Assembly (NCBI GenBank): GCA_036365145.1
Contig: JAEOAD010000029.1
Coordinates: forward strand, 22,553,001 to 22,617,000
Direction of reading: 5' to 3'
Source: Orientallactaga sibirica
Taxonomy: Eukaryota > Chordata > Mammalia > Rodentia > Dipodidae
Length of the DNA stretch: 64,000 nucleotides
Both the position numbers and the translations under genes were made by a program. The notes below the pieces were generated by a model that was given only the letters and a program-made list of their open reading frames with translations, was not told where the DNA came from and made no database searches. Below are positions 35,551 to 48,049 of the stretch, in pieces (the first letter of the stretch is position 1; every line of letters starts with the position of its first letter).

Positions 35551-37237
35551 TTTCATGTTTTCTTGAGAAATAGGTGACAACTCTCACTGTCCATTCTACC
35601 ACATAAACATCAATCCATGGGAGAACACAACTCAGGTTATGGTCCCAAAGACTTGGTCTCTTACACTTGTTGCAATATTTTGAAATAATATGTTTCACAG
35701 GAGACTTTTTAAGTCCAAAAATGGTAATATAAATAGGAATTATGCTACCATACAACTATACAAAGATGTTTTAGTGATTGAACATGGCAAATTATTAATG
35801 ATATATAAGATATATGGTGATACCCAGACATGATCTTATGTGTTACAATATTTTTAATGATTGTTGGCTGCTTCTGATAAGAAAAAAAGCCAGAATTGAT
35901 TATAGCTAATCAAAAAAAAAAAACATAAAACATCACTACATTGTCCCCTTAACCTTTTTTGCCCATTACATACTAAGAACATGGCTTCGCTAATTTTCCA
36001 AATTTTATTTTTACACAATGACTTCAGTGTTATGAGTGTGATCATGTTGAACTTTAAATGTCATTATACTTATTAGAAGTTCACATCTGTACATTTGTTT
36101 TTTGTCATTGTCAACTTCATAAAATATCTCACAAAAAACACCATCAGGAAAAAAAAATTCTGAGCTATTGTTTAAGTCTGGATTTCCTACATATCAGGTA
36201 GTCATAGCTGCCACTGTCATTGCCTCCCAAGGGCTGAGATAACTTCATTTGTTTGCTTTCAATATTTTATTAGTATTTTACCTGACATATATTATGGAAC
36301 AATTAATCTCATTAGTTCAAAGTGAATCAGGAATTCATTCATTTTGCTAGTTTAAATCAGACAAACATTTTGCAAATCACCTTTTATATAACTATAATCA
36401 AGGAAGATGAATATATTTGAGAGGTCTTAGAGATAATGTTGAATAAGACAGATTTTGTATTAGTCAAAACTTAAGTTTAAGAAGTGAAAATAGGGCTGGT
36501 TCAACTTCTTAGAGAATTCATATCATTATTTTTGTGCAGATTTAAATAATGAAATGTTCAACATTCTACTGATTTTCATTTCCCCTACTGTGTGATGAGT
36601 TTGAATACATGCATGTCCCTTTGTAAGGGAAATGAGAGGAGAAGTTAACTGAAGAAGACAGACCCAGAGGAAGGTGTGCGTGGGAATACATCATGGGATG
36701 CCCATGCTTGCATCTGCTTCCATCTTTATAGCCTCATCCTCCACAAAGAGCAGCTAGCTGTCTGTGCTTTTCACTGTGGCCTTTCACCTAATTCACTACT
36801 CTTGGCTTGTGGATTCCAACTATTGAGCTTGAATTTTCCACTTCAAGAAGAAACAATTTCAGCATTATATTGCTAAACATTCCTATGCACTATTTTCCAT
36901 TATATAAAGTTTGGGTACACTTGTTTAGAAATTGAAGCTTGGCTGCTCTCACTTCATAGGGTGAAAGGCATGTGGGTAACAAACCCTTCTGCATTCATTG
37001 TCTTGTTTCATTCTTATCATTGGATAACTCTTTAATTAGATTCTTAATCTCAGTGAGTTCCTTCTCTTATGATTAGAAAGGAAGAGGTTCTGTTTGCTTA
37101 TTCATGTCTCAGACTCTCCATGGAAATGAAATCTCTGAAGCATCACTTCTCTTTCCTGCTTTATTCTTTCCTTTCCTCTCTTGGGCATTGGCAGAAGCAC
37201 TGTCCTGCACACTGACTTTGGGCTGCTCTTGTCATTT

Positions 37238-37433
37238 TTGAAAATTTATTTTAAATCAGAGATGGGTCGGGGGGAGAGAGAAAATTGGTGCACCAGGGCT
37301 AGTAGCCACTGTAAACAAACTCCAGATACATGTGCCACCTTGTGCATCTGGCTTATGTGGGTACTGGGGAATCAAACCTTGGTCCTTTGAATTTGTAGAC
37401 AAGTGCCTTAACCAGTAAGTCTTCTCTCCAGCC
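37238..37433 (-). mobile_element. Dip-like SINE
   Basis: A minus-strand copy: GTGCACCAGGGCTAGTAGCC, TGCCACCTTGTGCATCTGGC and GCCTTAACCAGTAAGTCTTC on the plus strand. Confidence 0.88.
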
Positions 37434-38805
37434 TTCTTATTTTAAGAAAGAAATAGCCACTCAGTCTTGTCTCCCCAAAACAAGATATGTGTAGACACCA
37501 ATAGCTCAAGTGTAATGATACACTTACGGCAAAAGTGGCTTTTGGTATCAACTTTAAATTCTGATCTCAGAAGGAGCAGTGAGGAAACTGAGGGGAAAAA
37601 TAACCTTTCTGGGTATAATAAACTGTAAAGTACTGAGCACTAAATTCAGAAATCCAATAATAACCTTACACTTCACCACACTGTTCTTGCTGAATTCAAT
37701 GTGTACCTGCAGCACAGGTGCTGCATAGTTGACCTTCCAGGCCCAGCACTCTACCCTTGTCCATCTATGCTATGTGTGGCCATCAAAGTTTACTTGAACT
37801 AAATCTTTTCCTCTTGTCTCTGGACAATAATCTTTGCATATGCCCTTCAGTGCCTGCCTTTCTTCACCCTTGACCATCTGTTTATGGTTTATACATATTT
37901 AAAATCTGACCTCAATTACATAATCTAAACAGTCCTCCTAGAATAGTTGCAGATGTGGTTTTGCAGTCCCAACTGAGTTCTGAGAATCCCCCAGGTTTAT
38001 TCAGCTTTTGACTACATAATTGCTTATAGCAGTCTAGTTGCTGGGGAAATTTTCTGAAGCATACTTTTGGTGTCGTGGTTCCAAAGAGGCTTATATGATT
38101 CAATACATTTGCAAATATCCTCATTATGTTTCCTTATTTAAGACTTACATTTGAGATGAAGAAGTTATAAAAATTGCCAAGACTATAGAAAATAAACCTT
38201 TTCAACTGAAATAACTTATAATTTGAATTGAGTACTGAGAACATTTCTCAGAATGTACTGACATATTGATACTTTTTATACTAAGACTTACTCAGTTATA
38301 AAATAAATGTGAATCAGTTGGCAAATGGGAGCTCACAGTTCTCTTCTACTGTTAGTCTATTCTGACCTGCTTTTCTGACATGATCACTTCTTAGGAAAGA
38401 CTCCAAACATTGACTTGTGTATAGAAATCAACTATGATCAAGTTAGAGAAGTTTCAAGATTCTTTTTAGTAGAGATAATTTGATGACTTGCAAGAAAAAT
38501 AATGATACTTAGGACAGGAGGATGACCTCTATCATTGGAGATGCAAAGTTCTATAAAGCACCTTTCAAGTCTTCGTGAATAACCTATTTTTAGGTATTAA
38601 AAGTCATGAGGTACTTTAATGATAAAATATGGTACTCCCAATTCTCCCTTAGAAACCAGGAGCTATAGTCATTAGGACAGTCTCCTCATCAACTGCCTTC
38701 TAGTGATAAGAATTCTCTAACTTGGAGTTTTGAGATTTCTTAGACTGGTATAACACATATTTGTGTTGGTCACATGTGGCTATTTCATGTTTTTAGGGGT
38801 TGGTT

Positions 38806-38937
38806 TGAGGTAGGGTTTCACCCTAGCCCATGCTGACCTGGATATCTTTAGTTCCAGGGCAGCCTTGAACTCACAGCAATCTTCCTACCTCTGCCTCTTG
38901 AGAGCTGGGATAAAAGCATGTTCCATCATGCCTGGCT
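38806..38937 (-). mobile_element. B1 SINE, minus strand
   Basis: GTAGGGTTTCACCCTAGCCC, CTTGAACTCACAGCAATCTT and ATGTTCCATCATGCCTGGCT are the reverse complement of B1. Confidence 0.85.
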
Positions 38938-38944
38938 CTTAAAA

Positions 38945-39437
38945 TGTTTTTTATTGCTATTTGCATTATAAAATTTAACCTTTGAATAATTTTGTAAGTG
39001 TACAATGTTTCCATCATTAAGCATTAAAACTGGAGTATATCCATCACCATCATCTGCCCACAGAACATTTTCTTAAACACATATTCTGTACTCACTGCAT
39101 ACTAACTCCCTATTACCCATGCCCCACAATCCCTGAAAACCATCATTTTGCTATTTCTGTGGACTTGACTACTTGAGATACCACAAGTGGACTCATACAT
39201 ATCTGTCCTCTTGTTACTGGCTTATTTCATGTAACATAATGGTTTTAGGAATCATCCATGTTGTCATATGTGCTATAATGTCTCTTCTTAAAGCTGAAAA
39301 ATACACATTTGAATTAATAATGTATTGCATATAATAATAAACACTTGAACTACCTTTAATTTCTTCCAGCAATATTTTATAGCTTTTAGCATGTCTTGTG
39401 CTTCCTTAGTAAAGTTTACTCCTATTGCATTCTTTTT
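38945..39437 (-). mobile_element. Old antisense L1, first part
   Basis: 'ctgtggacttgactacttga', 'ttactggcttatttcatgta' and 'atcatccatgttgtcatatg' are the classic antisense L1M 3' region. It then jumps to ORF2 antisense ('ttccttagtaaagtttactc'). It is continued by 39945-40460. Confidence 0.8.
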
Positions 39438-39584
39438 ATTAGTGGAGGTTTTTTTTTTTTTTTTGCAAGTATATATGTATGGTTTGTGCATGTGTACATG
39501 TCTGTATATATATTTAGGCATATGTGTAAGGGGTACAGAGTTCAACATCATGAGTCCTCCTTAGTCACTTTGCACTTTATTTGT

Positions 39585-39800
39585 TAGAATACAGTCTCTC
39601 TGTGAACTAGGGCTCAGTGGTTCGGCTAGTCTATCTAGCTGCTATGCTTTAGGACTCTGTCTCAACCACCCTGGTGCTGAGATAACAGGTACATGCCTGG
39701 CATGTGGGGCATTGTATTTGGGGACAGGAAATTCAAACTCAGGTCCTCTTCTTGTGGAGCAAGCACTGTACCTACTTAGTCATCTCTCCAGTTCCTTTTT
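39585..39800 (-). mobile_element. B3-like (B2 superfamily) SINE inside the old L1
   Basis: On the minus strand the head reads GAACTGGAGAGATGACTAAG and TAGGTACAGTGCTTGCTCCA, then GAGGACCTGAGTTTGAATTT, close to B2/B3 SINE heads. Confidence 0.7.
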
Positions 39801-39854
39801 TTTTCTCTCTCTCCCTCCCCACCTCTCTCTCTTGTTTTTAAAAATATTCTTTCA

Positions 39855-39930
39855 GTGCTGAAGATTAGACCCAGGGTCTGACACATGTTAGGTAGGTTCT
39901 ATAGCACTGAAATACACCCTTATCCTGAGT
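39855..39930 (-). mobile_element. ID-like SINE fragment
   Basis: On the minus strand 'ttcagtgctatagaacctac' and 'cagaccctgggtctaatctt' resemble a decayed ID head. Confidence 0.4.
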
Positions 39931-39944
39931 TACTTTCTTGATTT

Positions 39945-40460
39945 TCTCTTAAGATTTTTTGCTGTCTATGAAAACAACTGAGTTTAGCATTTTGACTGTA
40001 TCTTACAACTCTTGTGAGTTAATATGTTAGTTCTAGTAGCTATTTTTGGTAGAATCTCTAAGGTTGTGTCTTTAATGTGAGATAATTTGACTTCTTCCTT
40101 TTGTATTTCAATCAATTTTATTATATATCTTGCCTAATTGCTGTAGTTAGACCTGCCAGAAGTATGTTGAATAGAGAAGAGCTCATCCTTGATCCCGATA
40201 TTCCAAGAAAAAGCTTTCAGTATTTTCTATTGAGTATGATATTAGCTATGCATTTAAATTTTCAGTAACATATAGTTGGAAAATTATTTCAGTTTCTTTC
40301 TAAACAAAATGGTTTGTTATAGGAGCCATCCCTTTATTGCTGAACTTTTGTCCAGAGTTCTTAGTAGAGAACTATTCACCAAAAAAATTCATATTACTAA
40401 TTCTTCTATTTCATAAATATTTGTTGGAGAGGATTGTATGTTCTGTCAGTAGGAAGGGTG
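39945..40460 (-). mobile_element. Old antisense L1, second part
   Basis: 'tgacttcttccttttgtatt', 'ttgcctaattgctgtagtta', 'agaagtatgttgaatagaga' and 'aaaaagctttcagtattttc' are antisense L1 ORF2 reverse transcriptase region sequence. Confidence 0.85.
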
Positions 40461-40503
40461 GGAGACATGGAGGAATTACAGAGAACATGAAATGCGATAA
40501 TTG

Positions 40504-40655
40504 GCTGGTGTTGGTTCAATTCAAAGGACCCACATAATCTAGATGTTCAAGGTGGCACATGTGTCTAGAGTTCCTTTGCAGTGGCTGAAAGCCAGTCATT
40601 CTCTCTGTCTTTTTCGCTTTGAAATAAATAAATAAAAATAAAATATTTTTTGAAA
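40504..40655 (+). mobile_element. Dip-like SINE, 5' portion rearranged
   Basis: AAGGTGGCACATGTGTCTAG, TTTGCAGTGGCTGAAAGCCA and an (AAATA)n tail are clear. The tRNA-like head is shortened or scrambled. Confidence 0.8.
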
Positions 40656-40908
40656 AAGGTAATTTTTATCCATTTTGGGTATTTTAAATCAGTTGTAAAA
40701 GTTCACAAGGAAACATTTTCTTCAATCCTTTGAAAAGTCTGAAGTAAACAAACACATTTGCTTAGAAATGGAAAATCAGCAGAACTCAGCCCTTCATCAA
40801 CATGGGTTAGATGAAAGTAAAAAGCCATAGGTATTGTGTCAGAAGTAAACTGCACACAAGATTTTCTGGTATGGATGTTAGATAAACACATAGTCATGAG
40901 AACATTTT

Positions 40909-40935
40909 TAAATATTTTATTTTTATTTATTTATT

Positions 40936-40968
<33 letters not shown>

Positions 40969-41104
40969 ATGGGCACGCCAGGGCCTCCAGCCACTGCAAA
41001 CACGCCCCCTTGTGCATCTGGCTTATGTGGGTCCTGGGGAGTTGGACCTGGGTCCTTTGGCTTTGCAGACAAATGACTTAACCGCTAAGCCATCTCTCCA
41101 GCCC
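40909..41104 (-). mobile_element. Dip-like SINE with exact 15-bp target duplication
   Basis: A well preserved minus-strand copy. TCATGAGAACATTTT occurs at 40894-40908 and 41105-41119, ending at an L1-type TTTT/AA site. Confidence 0.97.
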
Positions 41105-42584
41105 TCATGAGAACATTTTAAAGCTGTGGCAGAATCTGCCTCTAAGATTTCCTTTAAATAATATGAAAAACGAGAGAGAAAGAATACAATAAAAGAGAAA
41201 AAGCTACTTAAATATAATATAAAATGTCAGGGAGCAGGAGGCAGATTGTCACAGAACATTTAACTCATCCATATTACATTGGATTTACATGTGAAATCTT
41301 TGTTGTCACTTTAAGAATCTTAACTTCAAAAAAAAATGATGTTTGTTGCAGAAAAATTAATACAACTATAGCAAAATAAAATACCTTAAGTTTAAAATCT
41401 CCCCATATATATGTGTTTCAGCATTAATATGAACCTAATCTATTTTACTTTCAGTAACTTGGAAAAATAACAGAATGAGACTTAGAAAAAAAAATGTTCT
41501 TCATTTACATTTATTTACCTAAAATTGTTTTAAGTCTTCCATTTTGTACAATGCTATTACATAACAATGGGGATTGTTTCCCATTTGGCACAACCTGATC
41601 CAGTCTAAATAAATTGCCTTTGAGTAGCTTTTCTCTGTGTCTCATCACAATTCTAACTGTAGGAATGCAATCATGTAGCCTTAAAAATTTGCATTGATTT
41701 TTATATGTGCATAAGGAAAGAGACTAGGAAAGCAACAATGCAAAAATATAAGGAGAAACATAGGTAATCTATTCCCTACTTACCTTTCAAGAAAATATAA
41801 ATTTATATCACATGTTAATTTTGTTAAATGTTTTTATGATACAGTATTTCCCCATTCCTTTATAATCAATATTCAAAACTTAGCAGTTTACTTGAGGTGC
41901 TGGGAGCATTTACAAACATGCTGCTTGTATGTTTCTTCACAAATAAGTGGCATAAGTACAGAATTCACAAAGACTGGAATCCTGACGTTTCTGAAATTCT
42001 AGCTAAATACTCTCCCATTATGGCCAACATGTAATTACTCAAAATACTATACTGGATTTAAAAGATAAGTGATATAAAGAGGCTGGGCACAGCATAGAAG
42101 AGGGTACACGTTCATTTCTTGTTTCTTGAGCATACTAATATTCTGGAATTTATTACTTATTACCTGTATAAATGTAAGAAATTGACCATTTTTATCCCAA
42201 TTTATTCTTCTCTAAAGTGGAAATGATACTTGCCTGGGTTGTCATAAAGACACAATGAGTCCATGTGTATAACCATTTATGTACCAAATTTTTATTCCTC
42301 TTGTGATGATCATTTTTTAAATTGATCACTGTTAAAAAGATAGAAATTAATAAATGATAAATGTGAACATGCCTATCAAAATATAAGAAAATATTCCCCA
42401 AATGATTGAAAATAAAATTCATCATAAACATGGAACTGGAGAGGAATCAAGATAACACTGAAAATTCTACTTATATCATTGTTCCTAATCAAATACAAAA
42501 CTAGAGTCCAGGACAAGGAATGTGGTAGTTTAATCTGCTTGGCATCATGGAGTATATTTCTAATTGTGTTGTATGTTATTTCAG

Positions 42585-42690
42585 AGGCAAAGGCCCACTG
42601 AAAAATACCTCTGATGTCATTAATGCTGCTAAGAAGATTGCTGAAGCAGGCTCTCGAATGGACAAATTAGCCCGTGCTGTGGCTGATCAG
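42585..42690 (+). CDS. CTNNA2: CTNNA2 exon D: actin-binding domain
   Basis: This 106-nt exon supplies the last base of a split Arg codon (AG|A) and then 35 codons. It begins GKGPLKNTSDVINAAKKIAE and ends AGSRMDKLARAVADQ. The GKGPLKNTSDVI motif is strongly conserved in the vinculin/alpha-catenin VH3 domain. The paralogue-specific tail KLARAVADQ (alpha-E has KLGRTIADH) supports CTNNA2. The acceptor is gttatttcag|AGG and the donor GATCAG|gtaacat, a slightly weaker donor that still matches the consensus at +1 to +4. The exon encodes helices of the five-helix actin-binding bundle. Confidence 0.96.
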
Positions 42691-43093
42691 GTAACATAAG
42701 GAGCAGAGTGTGCATATGGTGAGGAAAGTCATTCATTAGCACTGAGGTCTGTAATCAACTTCATGCACCCTATAAATGCCTCTGCAAAATGAATTTGCAG
42801 ACAATCTAATATTTTACAAAGTGGTCTTTGCTTCTCCAGAGACTGAGTGTGTAACAAAAGTGGATTTAACTCAGGAGAGATGTCAAAGGGTTACGAACAA
42901 AGTCCTGTGAGAAAGAAGAGCATCCACTGCTTAGAAGATGTAGTCAATGTAATCACGGGGTATCCTAACCAGCCCCCTTCAAACAGCAGTGTAATGTAGG
43001 CACAATCAGAGTAGACAGATGTTTGTATTGACCATTCTTGGGGTGTTGGTTTAAATACCTTATTACCATAAGGCATCTCTATCCACACCTTTT

Positions 43094-43144
43094 AAAAAAA
43101 TAATAATTTATTTATCTATCTATGTATTTATTTGACAGAGAACA

Positions 43145-43188
<44 letters not shown>

Positions 43189-43336
43189 GGCATGCCAGGG
43201 CCTCCAGCCACTGCAAACAAACTCCAGATGCATGTGCCCCCTTGTGTATCTGGCTAATGTGGGTCCTGGGGAATCGAACCTGGGTCCTTTGGCTTTGCAG
43301 TCAAATTCCATAACCACTAACCCATACCTCCAGCCC
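43094..43336 (-). mobile_element. Dip-like SINE with exact 12-bp target duplication
   Basis: A minus-strand copy with a 36-base (GA)n run. TCCACACCTTTT occurs at 43082-43093 and 43337-43348. Confidence 0.97.
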
Positions 43337-43699
43337 TCCACACCTTTTCACTTGATTCTGTTTTCCTAGTGTCTAACAGGTTTTAAAAGCCACTAGAGAT
43401 TATTACTTTCCATTTTATTCTGATGTCCCCAGAAATGTTTAGGTCTGTACTTTGTCCACTTCCTCACAGGGTGAGTAAATGAGAAAAAAAGAACAATCTT
43501 TATGAGCGGGGAGCTCAATTAGCAAATGTTTACAGAAGTAATGGGTCATGATCAGACAATTTGTTTAAGAAATGGAAGGCAAAGATTTCTTCATGTCCAG
43601 AATGTGAACTGGGGGTTTTGACAGTCAGTATGTCAAGCTAGAAGGGTGAAAAACTAATTTGGGGAATCTGGAAAAATGTCTGTGGTCATTTGATTCAGG

Positions 43700-44035
43700 A
43701 GTCCCTCATAACCTGAGGTGTTCTGACTGCTAGGTTTCCAGTTGATGCAGATTTGGGAATTAATGCCTCCTGGAGGCAGTGAATTGTTGGAATGGGCTTC
43801 TGGGTATTATAGCTAATTTCCCCTTTGCACAATCTCCTGCTGTTGTTGTCAATCTGATGTGGGCCAGTAGGTGATGTCCACCCTCTGCACATGGACTGTC
43901 ATTTTCCTCTGACATCATGGAGCTTCCCCTCTAGTCTGGAAGCCAAAATGCCCCCCCCCTTTTTTTTTTCCCACAAGCTGCTCTTGGTCAGGTGTTTTCT
44001 GCCAGCAATGCAAACCTGACTGCAACAGTGGCATA
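43700..44035 (+). repeat. Medium-length interspersed repeat, family Y copy 2
   Basis: It shares layout with 8455-8815: CATGGAGCTTCCCCTCTAGT, GAAGCCAAAATGCCCCCC and AAGCTGCTCTTGGTCAGGTG, then TGCCAGCAATGCAAACCTGA. The related end in copy 1 is AAGCTGCTTTTAGTTGAGGA. Confidence 0.55.
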
Positions 44036-45043
44036 GTTCTAAATGTGGAAGAAGAAACCATAAAGTTGCCTTATGTTATTTAGTACTGATATTACTATAA
44101 TACACATAGTTCATGGCTCGGGTTCCACCATAAGTGGGATTAATTCATCTAGTCAAAATCATCCAGATTTCCTTTGTATTTTAACCAGAGTCATAGATAT
44201 CATATGAATGAAATTCTCAAGGCATTACTTTTTTCTTTCACAGAAAACTAGGATATGCATTAAGTGAATTCTATATCTCACTTAGTATATATGAATGCAT
44301 TTCAACATTTTTTCATTTATTTGACTTAAATAGAATTTTAAAATCCTGCTGTAAGTGTCTTGTTGCAATAATGTTCTATTTCTTGTAAGGGTACATTAGG
44401 CAGTAGACTTTTCCAGATAACTGATGATTATCCCTTTAAGCAATAGTCCAGAATAGTTTACAGTTTGAACCATTTAAAATGGAATACATTTAAAAATATA
44501 AAATAAGTTTCTGAAATAAAAAAAAATCACATACACTCCCACTTACATGGAAACATTGTAATGAACAAAAATTTGCTTATGAGATACAACAAAGTGATGC
44601 TTTTTTTCTGAAGATATTGAAAAAATGAGGATTGGTTCCTTCTCTGTAGATGCCCTAGTCTCTTGTGCTTTGAGTATTTGTGCTTCTAATGCCTTCCTTC
44701 CTCATTATACAACATCAGGGTTCTTCTAAACATGTTCTGCTTCACCTTTCAGTACACCAAACTCTAGTTAAAGCCATCAAATTTACTAACTTTAAGGCAT
44801 TTAATATAAACTAGCAGATTCTCATTTTAATTTTACTTATATGTGTTGGCTAAAATGAAAAAATATTTTTGTCTTTGAGTTTTGAGATATCATTAACTTT
44901 GACACCAAATTAAGTATTAACATAATTTGTGAATGTTCCATAATCTATAGTACTTCAGGATCAAACCACTGGTATTGTTGATTTTTAGGATTTTATCAAA
45001 TAATCAAATACTAGGCTTCACACATAAGTTAACTTTCATTATA

Positions 45044-45045
<2 letters not shown>

Positions 45046-45078
<33 letters not shown>
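45046..45078. repeat. (TG)n microsatellite
   Basis: About sixteen TG units. Confidence 0.96.
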
Positions 45079-45081
<3 letters not shown>

Positions 45082-46244
45082 GTGGAACTACTTGAACACA
45101 TGCAAACCAAAAATGTCTCCAACGAGAAAAGAAAGCCACATGCTTGTTTGTAGACATTAAAGGAAGTTTAAGTGTATGAAACAACCAGAGATAGAAGAGT
45201 GAAGCTAGAAGACATCTTTGATTTCTGTGTAGGAGTGAAAATTGTCTGTGTTTGAATGGCTTTTCAGGTCCCTGTTAAATCTCCAGGGATGAAAGTTTTT
45301 CTCAGGATGTTGTTTATACTCATGAAGTTTAGTACCTTCACTTGTGAATCCTATTTTTGTTCCTACATTTTGAATTTTCATTGATGACAATGTAAAATGA
45401 AGCAGTTCCCAAAACAGTTTGATATATGGCAAACACGTCTACACACAGAACAACAACTACAACAACAAACAATCCCAGGATTCTAGACTTATTTTTAGTC
45501 TTAGAGATAAAGTGGTTAAGTGCAATTTAAAACAATTTTAAAGTAAACTGATGAAAATCAAACCTATATCACTCTTTCTGGTATGTTTCCTATCATTCAT
45601 TATAAAATACTATACAAATTTTGTTAATGTTTTATTTGAACAGGGCATCTCTTTTTTTAAGTTTTGTATCTGTTCAAGGTACAGGAGTTATTTTTCATGG
45701 TGTGCCATGCCATTTTTAGTTAGGGATTAAACTGCTTCAGTTTAAATAATAAAACAGAATAAGTATTCAAAGAGTGGAATGGTTACTTTTATTTTGCCTG
45801 AAAATATTTTTATGACGATTTTGAGATATGCATGTAATATAAATGTTTTACGGATTGCTGCATTTTTAATTACTCTTCCATTGAGATAGAACTCTGTTTA
45901 ATTTGCTGCAAGGTATTTGTATCAAAAGCTTTGTCAGCCCTCTAGGGAGATATCATTTTAAAGTTAATTCCTTCCAGCATATGGGTCTCATGAGTAGGAT
46001 AAATATTCCAGCATTAAGTACTTGTAGGAAGCTAAAAACAGCCTCTGTGGGATTCTTTCTTGATAAATGACTTATTGAAAAAAGACTATGATGGTAGGTG
46101 TTATGAATAAAAGAAATTCCTTTATTGTTTACCAAATAATTGTTTATGTCACAGTACCAGCTCCACAGTATTGCTGAAAGAATTCCCTTTCTTGAGCTTG
46201 AGGAAAATTTAGCTCAGTCTTCTTGCCATACTCGTTCTCTGCTG

Positions 46245-46370
46245 CCTATGCTGTGGTGCTTGATTGAGCCAAGGCCTGGTGCATGCCGAGTGAATGGTGC
46301 TGCATATCAGACTTAGGGCTGTGTTCATGCTAGATGAGCACTCTACCGTTGAACTACATGAATCCCACAC
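46245..46370 (-). mobile_element. ID-like SINE, minus strand
   Basis: On the minus strand 'atgtagttcaacggtagagt' and 'gctcatctagcatgaacaca' match the ID head (tRNA-Ala-derived). Confidence 0.6.
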
Positions 46371-47300
46371 TTGTAGTTTCAATAAGATATTTCACTTCTC
46401 TCTTTGGTATGTACCTGTTACAGCATTTCATTAGAAATTTAGTGAATAAATGTCCTTTCCTGGTGCCAGATTATGCCAGAACAATTAAAAGACCTGGAAG
46501 CAGATCAAGCTGATAGTAATAATATTTTAATTTCTATTGGCCCTGACAGTTTAGACTCTTAGAGAGTCTACTGTCTATGGAATTGGGCAGGTAAGCTCTA
46601 TATGCAGTGGATACCTCTCCACTTCCATCACAGAGAGAATCCATCTTGCAAGTGAGAAATGACTCTGATGCATACTTTTAAAGGCTGTGTTGCCACTAGA
46701 TGAGTTATTTCGCAGGGTTCTATTTACTCTCAAATACTTTTTATACTGGACACAAACCATTACAGAGTTTCTTATTTAAAGTGTTTATTGTGCTCCTAAA
46801 GTTTTTGATGAATGGAAAAATCCAAAAAGGATGTAGAAACAAAGTGTTCCTTGTAAAATGAAAGAAAACAAACTCATATTTTCTCCAATTAATTGAAGGT
46901 CTCCCCCATGTTATGACAGTCTGCCTTATGAATGATGTACTCCCCATATCTACTGATTTATTCTTCATTAAAAAAGCTTTTTGTGGTGTGAACAGTGAAA
47001 AAACTAGGCAAAAAGGTATAGAATATTTTTCTTAAGAATTAGAGGTAATAATAGAATATTCTAAGTATACACAGGCATCCAAATAAGGCTTTGTAGATGA
47101 TCTTCAGTAATCCCTTTACAAAATCATTTCAAAGTAGAGTGAACCAGTTTAAACTACTGACAATTGCCCTGCTCCATTGCATAATGAAAAGGTTGAATTA
47201 AATGAATGTAATTAAGATATGGGACACTGAAGCTTTTCATAAAGTGAGTGTTAGAAACTGAGGAGCCTTCACTCACTGATAACACTGTTTTGTTTTTCAG

Positions 47301-47435
47301 TGTCCTGACTCAGCATGTAAGCAGGATTTATTAGCTTACCTTCAGCGAATTGCCTTGTATTGTCATCAGCTTAATATCTGCAGCAAGGTGAAGGCAGAAG
47401 TTCAGAACCTGGGAGGAGAGCTCATTGTGTCAGGG
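47301..47435 (+). CDS. CTNNA2: CTNNA2 exon E: main actin-contact helix of the ABD
   Basis: This 135-nt exon encodes 45 whole codons, phase 0 at both ends. It starts CPDSACKQDLLAYLQRIALY and ends with the KVKAEVQNLGGELIVSG segment. The YCHQLNICSKVKAEVQN stretch matches the alpha-E helix in which several hydrophobic residues (around 785-796) contact F-actin. ELIVSG rather than ELVVSG is a CTNNA2 feature. The acceptor is tgtttttcag|TGT and the donor TCAGGG|gtaagtt. Splicing next goes either to exon F, giving isoform II, or past it to an exon outside this window that should start LDSATSLIQ by homology. Confidence 0.96.
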
Positions 47436-48049
47436 GTAAGTTGGGATTGGGCTTCACCATGTAAAGTTCCCACTGCTTTACTGCCAAGTCCAGCATTCTT
47501 GGCAATAGTACTGCTAAAAATACCAAATGACAGTGATTCACAGCAGTTTTTTTTTTTTTTTAAATAAATGTTACCACCATTATTCCAGACCTTACAATAG
47601 CTCACAAAGAGCAATTTGATTTTCCAATTACCCCATGTTTATACTAGCCTTGTAAAAAAATCTCCATTCTTCATAAGAGAACTAATTTCATAGTCTGGAA
47701 ACTCATTGCCAAGCTGTGACTATTATATTTGGGGCTTTTGTATATTTACTCATTGTGAGTCCCCTTCCCTTTGTTAGTCCTGGTATCTTTCATCCTTTCT
47801 CAGGAGCCAGCCTCTCTATGTGTGGACTCCGTCCATATGCTAGAGAGGATGGAACATTTCTCAGGTTCCAATGCATACTAGGTTATCAGTTACCCTTAAA
47901 AGTCAGACATTTGAATTCAAGACAGGTTTATGTGCTGTTGCCAAACCCGACATAGTTATCCAACACTAACAGTTAAAAATTCTTTTCTAAATCACTTGCG
48001 TTTCCCTTCTCATTAAAATATAATGATCTAAGCCATTTCCATCCAATGC

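Larger units (their letters stand above)
34701..42584 (+). other. CTNNA2: CTNNA2 intron C-D, 7.9 kb
   Basis: This intron runs from gtgagac to ttgtatgttatttcag. It contains Dip-like SINEs (35310-35550, 37238-37433, 40504-40655, 40909-41104), a B1 on the minus strand (38806-38937) and an old antisense L1 (38945-40460) interrupted by a B3-like and an ID-like SINE. A possible MIR end lies near 42180-42300. I recognise nothing in 35560-37230, 37440-38800 or 41120-42170. Confidence 0.85.
42691..47300 (+). other. CTNNA2: CTNNA2 intron D-E, 4.6 kb
   Basis: This is the shortest complete intron in the window. It contains a Dip-like SINE with an exact target duplication (43094-43336), a medium-length repeat (43700-44035), a (TG)n tract (45046-45078) and an ID-like SINE on the minus strand (46245-46370). 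I recognise nothing in 44040-45040, 45080-46240 or 46380-47280. Confidence 0.85.
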